A DNA stretch of 7,590 nucleotides from an uncultured Pseudomonadota bacterium (lineage in GTDB: Bacteria > Pseudomonadota > Gammaproteobacteria > Burkholderiales > Usitatibacteraceae): positions 1 through 7,590 of the forward strand of contig CAMPHL010000109.1 of NCBI GenBank assembly GCA_946885905.1, in the 5' to 3' direction. The notes beneath the pieces are model-generated. The model was not told where the DNA came from and did not search any database. It saw only the letters and a list, made by a program, of their open reading frames with translations. A program made the position numbers and the translations under genes. The stretch's first letter is position 1. Each line of letters starts with the position of its first letter. Positions 1-5,480 of this stretch are shown one piece after another.

Positions 1-1341
1 GGGCGAGACGTTGCGCACCGAGGCGATGAGCTCGGTGATGCCCAGGCCGCACTGGCGGCCCTGGCACGGCCCCATTCCACAGCGCAGGAATGCCTTCAAC
101 TGGTTCGGGCCCATGCAACCCATGCGCACCGTCTCGACGATCTCGCGCGCGCGCACTTCCTCGCAGCGGCAGGCGATCGTGTCGCCGGCGGGCATGCGGT
201 GGGAGAGGGCAGGACGATAGAGGAGGTGCAGGAATTCGCGGCCGCGGAGCTGGCGCTGGAGCTCGCGGAGGATCGGGCCGCGGTCCATTGGGGCGCCTGC
301 AGCGCCGGGAGTGACGGAAGTGGCGGCGCCCGAAGCGTCACCGAGTGCGGTGGCAGCGGCGAGACCCGCCAGCCGTCCCTGCGCCTCGGAGGCGCGCGCC
401 CCGACGATGCCGCCGCCGTCGCCGGCGATGACGATGCCCTCGACCGAGCTCTGCCCGTCGACGCCGAGCACCGGCGCCCACGCGCATTGGACCTCATCCC
501 AGCGATGCTCGACGCCCGCCGCCATCGCGAGGTTCGTGTTGGGGACGACGCCGTGATGGACCAGCAGCGAATCCACGGGCAGGCTCTCCTCTTCCCCGCC
601 CTTGCGTCGATAGACGATGCGCGTGACTCGATCCGTCCCCTCGGCGCGCAACTCCTCCACGCGGGAGATCACGCGGGTACCCCGGCGGGTCGATGCGAGC
701 AGCGAAAGGCCCTTGGCGAGGTACGGCGAGAGAACGAACGAAGCGAGCCCGCGCAATGCCTGGGGCCAGTTTCCGGCGGGCGTCGTGTCGAGGATGGCCT
801 CGATCCGGGCGCCGGCGGCGAGCAGGTGCGACGCGAGGAGCCAGAGCAGCGGCCCGCAGCCGGCGATCACGATGCGCCCGGATGGCACCAGCCCGCTCGA
901 CTTCATCAGGATCTGCGCAGCGCCCGCGGTCATCACGCCGGGGAGCGTCCATCCGTTGAACGGGAACGGGCGCTCCATCGCGCCCGTCGCGATGATCACC
1001 CTTCGGGCGCCGAGCATTCGCGCGGTGCCGGCCGACATGATCCCGATCTCGAGCGTTTTATCCAGGCTCCACACCGTCGTCCCGGCGAGGTGGCGCGCGC
1101 CGCTTTCGCGAAGCTCGCGCGCAAGGTCGGCCCCGCGGGTGTATTCGGCGCCGCGGCGCGCGGCGTTCTCGCCGACCGGCTCGGTCACGCTGCGATAGAT
1201 TTGCCCGCCGGGCGAAGGCTGCTCGTCGATGAGCACCGTATCGAGTCCGGCGCGCGCGCAAGTCGCGGCCGCAGCCATGCCCGCGGGACCTGCGCCGATC
1301 ACCGCGACGTCGCAGCGCTCGAGCGCCGCTTTCGCGCTCAT
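1..1341 (-). CDS. Opine oxidase / HcnB-type FAD-NAD dehydrogenase large subunit with BFD-like [2Fe-2S] domain (partial, 3' end outside window)
   Basis: The frame stays open from the ATG at 1341 to the window edge, giving 447 residues without a stop; the C-terminus is missing. Seen: an FAD Rossmann motif GAGPAG at residues 16-21 with acidic residues D39/E40 closing the second strand, ATGAMERP at 118-125, a second dinucleotide motif GCGPLL at 161-166, and the FAD-contacting GD at 307-308. The C-terminal part carries Cys391, Cys393, Cys409, Cys421, Cys426 and Cys431, with NQLKAF and CGMGPCQGRQC, the typical BFD-like [2Fe-2S] domain of this family. Known family: large subunit of opine oxidases, D-hydroxyproline dehydrogenase and hydrogen cyanide synthase, passing electrons from a substrate flavin to an acceptor. 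The start overlaps the stop of the [2Fe-2S] subunit gene (ATGA), fixing the start codon. The substrate is not deducible. Family assignment is firm; naming it HcnB or OoxA would be overreach. Confidence 0.93.
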   Translation of the reverse strand, partial: MSAKAALERCDVAVIGAGPAGMAAAATCARAGLDTVLIDEQPSPGGQIYRSVTEPVGENAARRGAEYTRGADLARELRESGARHLAGTTVWSLDKTLEIGIMSAGTARMLGARRVIIATGAMERPFPFNGWTLPGVMTAGAAQILMKSSGLVPSGRIVIAGCGPLLWLLASHLLAAGARIEAILDTTPAGNWPQALRGLASFVLSPYLAKGLSLLASTRRGTRVISRVEELRAEGTDRVTRIVYRRKGGEEESLPVDSLLVHHGVVPNTNLAMAAGVEHRWDEVQCAWAPVLGVDGQSSVEGIVIAGDGGGIVGARASEAQGRLAGLAAATALGDASGAATSVTPGAAGAPMDRGPILRELQRQLRGREFLHLLYRPALSHRMPAGDTIACRCEEVRAREIVETVRMGCMGPNQLKAFLRCGMGPCQGRQCGLGITELIASVRNVSP

Positions 1342-1634
1342 GGATCGAGCCGCCGTTTGCCGGCCTGGATCTGGATGCGCATACCGTCGCGCACGCGCGT
1401 CATGCAGCCCTGCACGTTGGCGATGCCGTCGACCGTGACGAGGCAATCGAAGCACACACCCATCATGCAGAACGGGGCGCGCGGAGCGCCGCTGACCGGA
1501 GTCGTCCTGCAAGCGAGCGAGCCGCTGCCAAGGAGGGCGGCAGCCACGCTATCGCCCTCGCGCGCCGCGACGGGCGCGCCATCGACGGTGATCGACACCT
1601 CGCGTCGCGCAGACTCAGGCAGCCGCTTGAACAT
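1338..1634 (-). CDS. Small plant-type [2Fe-2S] subunit of amine/opine dehydrogenase (HcnA/OoxC-like)
   Basis: 98 residues starting MFKRLPES. Cys56-x4-Cys61-x2-Cys64-x12-Cys77 is the plant-type ferredoxin [2Fe-2S] pattern (Fer2_4 type), in the context PFCMMGVCFDC and QGC. Length fits the family, whose HcnA-like members are about 100 residues. The role inferred from family knowledge is electron transfer between the flavin sites of the two larger subunits. The frame is open further upstream to 1802, but that stretch is antisense-like, Arg/Ser-rich sequence lying inside the DAO subunit gene, and homology begins at the ATG at 1634. This start overlaps the preceding gene by 20 nt, and the stop overlaps the next gene's start as ATGA, so translation is probably coupled to both. 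Only a weak AGG lies upstream as ribosome binding site. Confidence 0.92.
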   Translation of the reverse strand: MFKRLPESARREVSITVDGAPVAAREGDSVAAALLGSGSLACRTTPVSGAPRAPFCMMGVCFDCLVTVDGIANVQGCMTRVRDGMRIQIQAGKRRLDP

Positions 1635-2733
1635 GGAACCTGCGCGGATGGAAGATCGCGAAATCGTCCGTGGGGACCTTGCCGGTGGCCACCAGCTCCG
1701 CCAACGCGCTCGCATGGATCGCCGCGAGCGTGACGCCGCTGTGGCAGGTGAAGGCGAACGCGCCCGGGCACTGCTCCGATTCGGCGTAGATGGGAAAGCC
1801 ATCGCGCGTCATCACCCGCAGGCACGACCAGGACCGCACGATGTTGAGCGCTCCGAGGAGTGGAAAGGAGCGCTGCGCGCGGTCGGCCAGCACCGAAAGC
1901 AGCGCAACGCCGACGGAGGCGTCGAAGCCCGCATCCTCCATCGAGTCGCCGATCATCACGCCGCCTTCGTCCGTCTGCCGGACCTTCGAGACGGGGTAGG
2001 GCAGGAAGGGCGCCACCTTCTCGGTCACCATCAGCTGCCCGCGCTGGGGATATACCGCGATGTCGATGCCGACCATCGGCCCGAGCGTCGCGTTGCCAAG
2101 CCCCGCCGCGAGCACCACCTTGCCCGCGCGGATCTCGCCCTTCGCGGTCCCGATCCGGAACTCGCCGGCGGTCTTCTCGATGCTCTCGACGCGCCGCTCC
2201 GGAAGATATGTCACGCCGCGCCGTTGCATGGCGACGTGCAGCGCACGGATGAGGCGCAGCGGGTTGCAGTCGCCATCGAGCGGGCAGTAGCTAGCGCCCA
2301 GGACCTCCGGGCCGATTTCCGGAATCATCTTCCCGACCGCCGCGTGGTCGAGCATCTCGTAGCGGAAGCCGTCCATTCCCGGTTGCCCGGCAAGGCGGCG
2401 CATGAAGGACTCGCGACGATCCCACTCGGCCTGGTTCAGCACGAAGGTGAGCCCGCCCGGGCGGCGGTGAGCCACGTCGATGCCGCTCTCTTCGCGCAAC
2501 GTCGCGGCGAATGCGGGCCACCGGTCCGCCGAATCCCGGGTCCAGCGCGAGTAGCCCGGCATCCCGAGTCCCTTGGACTGGACCCAGACGAGGGCGAAGT
2601 TGCCGCGCGAGGCGCGCAAGTCCGAGTCGCCCCCGTCGAGCACGGCGACCCGCTGGCCGCGCTCCGCCAGCCCGAACGCAACGGCCGTGCCGACCAGCCC
2701 CCCGCCGACGATCGCGACGTCGCAGTCGCTCAC
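1615..2733 (-). CDS. DAO-family FAD-dependent oxidoreductase, substrate-oxidising subunit (D-hydroxyproline dehydrogenase beta / HcnC / OoxB-like)
   Basis: 372 residues. An N-terminal FAD motif GGGLVG (residues 10-15) ends at the acidic D33; SRGNFALVWVQSKG (42-55) is characteristic of this DAO subgroup; VVLAAG (206-211) and a C-terminal CHSGVTL segment complete the fold. No signal peptide, so cytoplasmic, perhaps at the inner membrane face with its partners. By family it oxidises the C-N bond of an amino or imino acid, or an opine-like secondary amine, and hands electrons to the iron-sulfur subunits encoded next. Its length is nearer to D-hydroxyproline dehydrogenase-type subunits than to HcnC (just over 400 residues), a weak hint against cyanide synthase. 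The start is GTG at 2733, overlapping the receptor stop as GTGA; I see no Shine-Dalgarno before it, which suggests reinitiation by ribosomes finishing the receptor gene. Confidence 0.93.
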   Translation of the reverse strand: MSDCDVAIVGGGLVGTAVAFGLAERGQRVAVLDGGDSDLRASRGNFALVWVQSKGLGMPGYSRWTRDSADRWPAFAATLREESGIDVAHRRPGGLTFVLNQAEWDRRESFMRRLAGQPGMDGFRYEMLDHAAVGKMIPEIGPEVLGASYCPLDGDCNPLRLIRALHVAMQRRGVTYLPERRVESIEKTAGEFRIGTAKGEIRAGKVVLAAGLGNATLGPMVGIDIAVYPQRGQLMVTEKVAPFLPYPVSKVRQTDEGGVMIGDSMEDAGFDASVGVALLSVLADRAQRSFPLLGALNIVRSWSCLRVMTRDGFPIYAESEQCPGAFAFTCHSGVTLAAIHASALAELVATGKVPTDDFAIFHPRRFHVQAAA

Positions 2734-3707
2734 GAGGGCGATTTCACGACCCCGGTGGTGCGGATGATCTCTTCCCAGCGCTTGTATTCCTTCATCAGGT
2801 AGGCGCCGTGGTCCCCGGGGGTGCCGGTCACCGGAATGGCGCCGATGTCGCCGAAGCGCTTGCGCACGTCGCTGTCGTCCAGCGCCGCATTGAGCGCTTC
2901 ATTCAGCGTCTTCAGGATCGGTGCAGGAATCCCTTTCGGGCCATAGATCCCCCACCACTGCCCCATTTCGAAGTTGGGGATGCCGGCCTCGGCGAACGTG
3001 GGGATGTCGGGAACGTTGGGCAGGCGCCTGTCCGCGGCCACCGCGAGGACCTTGACCTTGCCGGACTGGATGCCGCCCGGGAAGGACACGTACGTGGCCA
3101 CCATCGCCGGAGCCTCGCCCGCCTCGAGCGCGATCGCCGCGGGGTGCGTGCCCTTGTAGGGAACGGAGAGGACCTTCACGCCCGTGTAGTGGGCGAAGAG
3201 CAGTGCGGCGATGTCCGAGAGCGAGCCCACGCCGGCGTTGCCCATCTTGAGGGGCTGCGGCTGGGCCTTGGCCCACGCCACCAGCTCCTTCGGGTTCTTC
3301 GCCGGGATCGACGAGTTGATCGCCAGCACGTAGGGCGCCACGCCCATGAGCCCCACGTAGGTGAAATCGGTGCGCGGGTCGTAGTTCAGCTTCTTCACCA
3401 GCGGGTTGATGGTCATCTGGCTCGCGGCGCCGAAGAGCAGCGTGTAGCCGTCGGGGGCCGCGCGCTTCACGAACTCGGTACCGATCGCGCCGCTGGCACC
3501 CGGCCGGTTCTCGACCAGCACGCGCTGGCCGAGGGTCTTCGTCATGTGCTCCGCGACGATGCGCGCTGCCGTGTCCGATGCGCCCGGCGCGAACGGAACC
3601 ACGATGGTGATGGGCTTCTCGGGATACGCCTGCGCGAGGGCGGGGACGGAGTGCCAAAGGCCGACTCCGAGCGCCGCCGCGGCGACCAACAGGATCCTTC
3701 TCTTCAT
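2730..3707 (-). CDS. Bug/TctC-family periplasmic tripartite tricarboxylate transporter receptor
   Basis: 325 residues. Residues 1-25 are a Sec signal peptide: MKRR, a hydrophobic core, then ALA followed by QAYPEKP, where the mature protein of Bug proteins typically begins. The body shows PITIVVPFAPGASDTAAR, a VENRPGASGAIG segment, APDGYTLL, and FEMGQWWGIYGPKGIP near the C-terminus, all typical of the family (PF03401). Bug proteins bind small carboxylates or amino acids in the periplasm; TctA/TctB membrane partners are not in this window, as is common for the expanded Bug sets of Burkholderiales. It is the first gene of the dehydrogenase operon, so its ligand is likely the dehydrogenase substrate or a relative (inference). 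A good ribosome binding site GAGAGG (3717-3722) lies nine bases before the ATG. The stop overlaps the next gene's GTG. Confidence 0.95.
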   Translation of the reverse strand: MKRRILLVAAAALGVGLWHSVPALAQAYPEKPITIVVPFAPGASDTAARIVAEHMTKTLGQRVLVENRPGASGAIGTEFVKRAAPDGYTLLFGAASQMTINPLVKKLNYDPRTDFTYVGLMGVAPYVLAINSSIPAKNPKELVAWAKAQPQPLKMGNAGVGSLSDIAALLFAHYTGVKVLSVPYKGTHPAAIALEAGEAPAMVATYVSFPGGIQSGKVKVLAVAADRRLPNVPDIPTFAEAGIPNFEMGQWWGIYGPKGIPAPILKTLNEALNAALDDSDVRKRFGDIGAIPVTGTPGDHGAYLMKEYKRWEEIIRTTGVVKSPS

Positions 3708-3754
3708 GGCTGCTTGCCTCTCGTGGGTTGGGGGGCTGGCCGAACCTGTCGAAG

Positions 3755-3787
3755 ATAGGTTTTGCCGACCCCCGTGTAAAACACTAT
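3755..3787. promoter_or_regulatory. Quasi-palindrome between divergent promoters, candidate LysR operator
   Basis: ATAG-GTTTT (3755-3763) and AAAAC-A-CTAT (3778-3787) form an inverted repeat of nine matched positions with a 14-base spacer and one bulged A. It covers the -35 to -10 interval of the plus-strand promoter and lies just downstream of the candidate minus-strand -10. In a LysR-divergent-operon arrangement this is where a regulator would bind to repress itself and activate the operon. Sequence symmetry is seen; binding is inferred. Confidence 0.4.
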
Positions 3788-3790
3788 TAT
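3762..3790 (+). promoter_or_regulatory. Sigma70-type promoter of the LysR regulator gene
   Basis: TTGCCG (3762-3767) and TATTAT (3785-3790) are separated by 17 bases; matches to consensus are 4/6 and 5/6. The expected transcription start near 3797 gives a leader of fewer than 20 nt before the ATG at 3815, and there is no obvious Shine-Dalgarno, so translation may be weak. On the opposite strand GATAAT (3791-3786) could be the -10 of the receptor-dehydrogenase operon, but no good -35 lies 16-18 bases behind it, which fits an activator-dependent promoter. Confidence 0.5.
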
Positions 3791-3806
3791 CTTTGCAGTC
3801 CCAAAG
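3791..3806. promoter_or_regulatory. CTTTG-N6-CAAAG dyad with T-N11-A spacing, candidate LysR recognition site
   Basis: A perfect 5-bp inverted repeat CTTTG (3791-3795) / CAAAG (3802-3806) with a six-base centre contains T-N11-A twice (3792/3804 and 3793/3805), the general LysR half-site spacing. It sits right after the lysR -10 box and nine bases before the start codon, suited to autorepression, and is upstream of the putative divergent operon promoter, suited to activation. Short dyads occur by chance, so confidence is moderate. Confidence 0.4.
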
Positions 3807-3814
3807 TTTTTGTT

Positions 3815-4711
3815 ATGACCCTCAAGCAGCTGCGCTACTTCCTCGCGATCGTCCAGTCGGACCTCAACATCTCCCAGGCCGCGCGCAGCCTGCACGTCTC
3901 GCAGGTGGCGGTGAGCGTGCAGATCCACATGCTCGAGGAGGAGCTGGCCGCGCCCCTGTTCGTGCGCCGCGGGACGAGGATCACTGCGCTCACGGAGTCG
4001 GGCAACACCGTGCGCGGGATCGGCGAGCGGATCCTCAAGGATGCGGACACCATCCGGCGCGTGGGCCGCGACTCCAACGAGGAGGCCGAAGGCAGCGTGG
4101 CGATCGCAGCCACCCACACGCAGACCTGCTACGTGCTCCCGAAGATCATCCGCGAGTTCACGCGACGCTACCCGCGGGTGCAGATCTCCATCCGGCAGGG
4201 CACGCCGACCGAGTGCGCCGAGCTGGTGGCGGCGGGCAAGGCCGACGTGTGCCTCACGACCGACATCATCGAAGGATCGCGCGACCTCACCCTCATCCAC
4301 TGCTTCTCGTGGCACCGGTTCATCGTCGTGCCCACGGGCCATCCGCTCGGCCGCAAACGCAAGGTCGCGCTGGAGGACGTGGTGAAGTACCCGATCATCT
4401 CGTACGGATCGATCCTGGATCCGACCTCCAAGCTCGGGCGCGCATTCGCCAGCCGCGGGCTCAAGCCGAGAGTGCTTCTCACCACGCACGACACCGACGC
4501 GATGAAGATCTACGTGAAGATGGGACTGGGCGTCGGGGTGATTTCCTCGCTCGTGGTGGCCAAGGAAACGGCCGGCCTCGCGGTGATCGACGCGCGGCAC
4601 CTGTTCGAATCCGGCACGACGGTGATCGGCTTCCGGCGCGACGACTACGTCGCGCGCCACGTGAGCTACTTCATCGACCTCTTCGTTTCGAAGGCGGGCG
4701 CCGCCGGCTAG
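3815..4711 (+). CDS. CysB-subgroup LysR-type transcriptional regulator
   Basis: 298 residues. The winged helix-turn-helix occupies about residues 1-60 (MTLKQLRYFLAIVQ, then AARSLHVSQVAVSVQIHMLE), and a periplasmic-binding-protein-like effector domain follows from about 92. The whole protein resembles CysB/Cbl: NLNISQAARSL, the THTQ motif at 100-103, QGTPTE at 128-133, Thr149, and DTDAMKIYVKMGLGVGVIS. In CysB, Thr/Gln residues at these positions bind sulfate (established for the enterobacterial protein, recalled rather than aligned by software). The CysB Thr near 202 seems to be Asp here, so the ligand may differ. The frame is open from 3728, but residues before MTLKQL have no homology and lie in the promoter. 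It is shorter than CysB (324) at the C-terminus. Divergent from the Bug-dehydrogenase operon, its likely target. Confidence 0.93.
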   Translation: MTLKQLRYFLAIVQSDLNISQAARSLHVSQVAVSVQIHMLEEELAAPLFVRRGTRITALTESGNTVRGIGERILKDADTIRRVGRDSNEEAEGSVAIAATHTQTCYVLPKIIREFTRRYPRVQISIRQGTPTECAELVAAGKADVCLTTDIIEGSRDLTLIHCFSWHRFIVVPTGHPLGRKRKVALEDVVKYPIISYGSILDPTSKLGRAFASRGLKPRVLLTTHDTDAMKIYVKMGLGVGVISSLVVAKETAGLAVIDARHLFESGTTVIGFRRDDYVARHVSYFIDLFVSKAGAAG

Positions 4712-4743
4712 AAAACAAAAGGCCGGCGTGTCAGGCCGGCCTC
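4712..4743 (-). terminator. Intrinsic terminator for minus-strand transcription; hairpin also behind the LysR gene
   Basis: AGGCCGGC (4720-4727) and GCCGGCCT (4735-4742) form a perfect 8-bp GC-rich stem with a 7-base loop. Read on the minus strand it is followed by TTTTGTTTTC (4720-4711 side), a proper U-tract. Read on the plus strand it follows the regulator stop by eight bases but is followed by CTTGAGTC, with no U-tract, so it ends plus-strand transcription less well. Confidence 0.75.
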
Positions 4744-4783
4744 TTGAGTCCCTACGCGTCGCGGTAGGGCGGGTTTCGACGCT

Positions 4784-4840
4784 TCAGGCGATCGTCACCC
4801 GGTCGACTACTGCGAACGCGAAATTCAGGGCCTTTTCCAC
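4784..4840 (-). CDS. Candidate mini-ORF (18 codons) with very strong Shine-Dalgarno
   Basis: GTG start, peptide MEKALNFAFAVVDRVTIA, stop TGA. The start is preceded by AAAGGAGGTGATC (4853-4841), which is complementary to the 16S rRNA 3' end over its whole anti-Shine-Dalgarno, at a suitable distance from GTG. The peptide is charged at the N-terminus and hydrophobic in the middle (LNFAFAVV); I do not recognise it. It lies downstream of the DUF883 gene on the same strand and about 40 bases before a minus-strand terminator, so it sits in a transcribed context. Alternatives: a non-coding transcript, or a chance motif. A longer frame through this ORF (to 5131) crosses a PAQAG repeat and the DUF883 gene and is not credible. 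Confidence 0.4.
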   Translation of the reverse strand: MEKALNFAFAVVDRVTIA

Positions 4841-4853
4841 GATCACCTCCTTT
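4841..4853 (-). promoter_or_regulatory. Near-perfect extended Shine-Dalgarno
   Basis: AAAGGAGGTGATC on the minus strand. Very few genes have such full complementarity to the 16S 3' end; none of the larger genes in this window does. It immediately precedes the GTG of the 18-codon mini-ORF. Confidence 0.6.
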
Positions 4854-4855
4854 CC

Positions 4856-4967
4856 AAGCGTTGAAGACGGCTTCCATCGTAGCAAATCCCGCCCCGCCTG
4901 CGCGGGCGTAACGAATCGGCTACGGGCAACGCCATGGTGGGGCGCGCCGGGCCCCTTTTCAACGCTT
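4856..4967. repeat. Nested inverted repeats, with a PAQAG-type intergenic palindrome inside
   Basis: The outer arms AAGCGTTGAA (4856-4865) and TTCAACGCTT (4958-4967) are a perfect 10-bp inverted repeat. Inside are CGTAGC (4878-4883) / GCTACG (4919-4924) and CCCGC-CTGC-GCGGG (4893-4906). The minus strand of the central part reads CGTTACGCCCGCGCAGGCGG, the sort of dispersed palindrome that translates as V-T-P-A-Q-A-G and is known scattered between genes in many proteobacteria. Nothing here looks like a transposase or target duplication. Confidence 0.5.
4876..4884 (-). promoter_or_regulatory. Possible extended -10 element ahead of the mini-ORF
   Basis: TGCTACGAT on the minus strand fits an extended -10 (TG-N-TACGAT). 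It would start transcription near 4869, giving a leader of about 28 nt to the GTG at 4840. No convincing -35 is seen at the usual distance, and the element overlaps an inverted repeat arm, so this is tentative. Confidence 0.22.
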
Positions 4968-4972
4968 CGGCC

Positions 4973-4996
4973 GGCCGCGATCGGCCCGCGCCGGGC
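4973..4996 (-). other. GC-rich hairpins just after the DUF883 gene
   Basis: GCCCG-CGC-CGGGC (4984-4996) begins two bases after the stop codon on the minus strand, and GGCCG-CGAT-CGGCC (4973-4986) overlaps it as an alternative fold. There is no U-tract after either, so they are poor intrinsic terminators and may serve as a 3' stabilising or partly terminating structure. Transcription could continue to the terminator at 4712-4743. Confidence 0.35.
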
Positions 4997-4997
4997 G

Positions 4998-5312
4998 CTA
5001 GTCCGGATCCCGCACCCAGAGCCCGAAGAGGAATCCGACGACCGCTGCGGCGCCGATGAGGGGCCACGGATTGTCGTGCACGTAGTCGTCGGTGGCCCTG
5101 GCCGCGGCGCTGGTCTTCCGGACCGCGTCATCCTGGAGCAGGCGCAGGCGCTCCTTGGCCGAGCCGAGCCGGGCCTCCACCGAGGCGCGCATCGCGCCGG
5201 CCTTCTCGCCGGGCATGTCGCGGACGGCCTTGAGGAGGCCTTCGGCGTCTGCCACCACCTTGGCGAAATCGTCCAGCAACTGCTGCTTGGCGGCTCCTAC
5301 GTTGGTTTCCAT
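4998..5312 (-). CDS. DUF883 (YqjD/ElaB-like) tail-anchored membrane protein
   Basis: 104 residues starting METNVGAAKQQLLDDF. Residues 1-75 are amphipathic, helical and heptad-like with many Ala/Glu/Lys/Arg; DDYVHDNPWPLIG (75-87) is the family hallmark before a single C-terminal membrane segment (about 82-100, IGAAAVVGFLFGLWV), ending RDPD rather than the usual GRR. In E. coli, YqjD and ElaB are inner-membrane anchored, stationary-phase proteins that associate with ribosomes; that role is transferred by family only. A ribosome binding site GGAGA (5322-5318) lies five bases before the ATG. The frame extends upstream to 5447, but that part is not homologous. Divergent from the YdhR-like gene. 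Confidence 0.9.
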   Translation of the reverse strand: METNVGAAKQQLLDDFAKVVADAEGLLKAVRDMPGEKAGAMRASVEARLGSAKERLRLLQDDAVRKTSAAARATDDYVHDNPWPLIGAAAVVGFLFGLWVRDPD

Positions 5313-5421
5313 GGCGGTCTCCGGGATGGTTGGATCGCCATTGGACCGCGGCGAGGCCAAAGGATTCTCGCCGGGTACACCGCGATGCGCGCGGCGTATG
5401 GAAGACATTCGCACAATTCGC

Positions 5422-5450
5422 TTGAGGCCCTCCCGCCACCCATCCACAAT
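5422..5450 (+). promoter_or_regulatory. Possible sigma70 promoter for the YdhR-like gene
   Basis: TTGAGG (5422-5427), 17 bases, then CACAAT (5445-5450): 4/6 matches in each box. The start would be near 5457, about 24 nt before the ATG at 5481. This lies in the 168-base divergent region 5313-5480; I see no clear promoter for the opposite gene there. Confidence 0.3.
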
Positions 5451-5480
5451 GGGCTACGTTTTCGAGCAGGAGAGGCCCGG

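Noticed and set aside
1635..1802. Extended start of the [2Fe-2S] subunit
   Set aside because: Arg/Ser-rich translation from inside the DAO subunit gene; family homology begins at 1634.
1..2733. Hydrogen cyanide synthase hcnABC
   Set aside because: Subunit types match, but gene order (HcnC-like first), the short DAO subunit and the Bug receptor in the operon fit a catabolic amine dehydrogenase at least as well; cyanogenesis cannot be claimed.
199..2802. 867-codon open frame on the plus strand
   Set aside because: It is antisense to three overlapping genes with complete family motifs; its translation is Arg/Ala/Asp-rich and without recognisable domains, as expected from high-GC codon third positions.
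2511..3758. 415-codon plus-strand frame
   Set aside because: Antisense to the Bug receptor and the start of the DAO subunit; composition is typical of a GC shadow frame.
3728..3814. N-terminal extension of the LysR gene
   Set aside because: The added 29 residues have no family counterpart and would cover the promoter; LysR proteins begin at the MTLKQLRYF-type helix.
3704..4660. 318-codon minus-strand frame opposite the LysR gene
   Set aside because: His/Arg/Asp-rich antisense translation; the plus strand has a full CysB-type regulator.
4751..4768. CCTAC/GTAGG hairpin between the mini-ORF and the terminator
   Set aside because: Only five base pairs with an eight-base loop and no U-tract; too weak to call separately.
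4841..4854. Fragment of a 16S rRNA gene
   Set aside because: Only the last 14 bases match the 16S 3' end and the flanks do not; a Shine-Dalgarno on the minus strand explains it better.
4841..5131. Upstream-extended version of the mini-ORF (115 codons)
   Set aside because: Its translation includes VTPAQAG from an intergenic palindrome and an out-of-frame part of DUF883; not a real protein.
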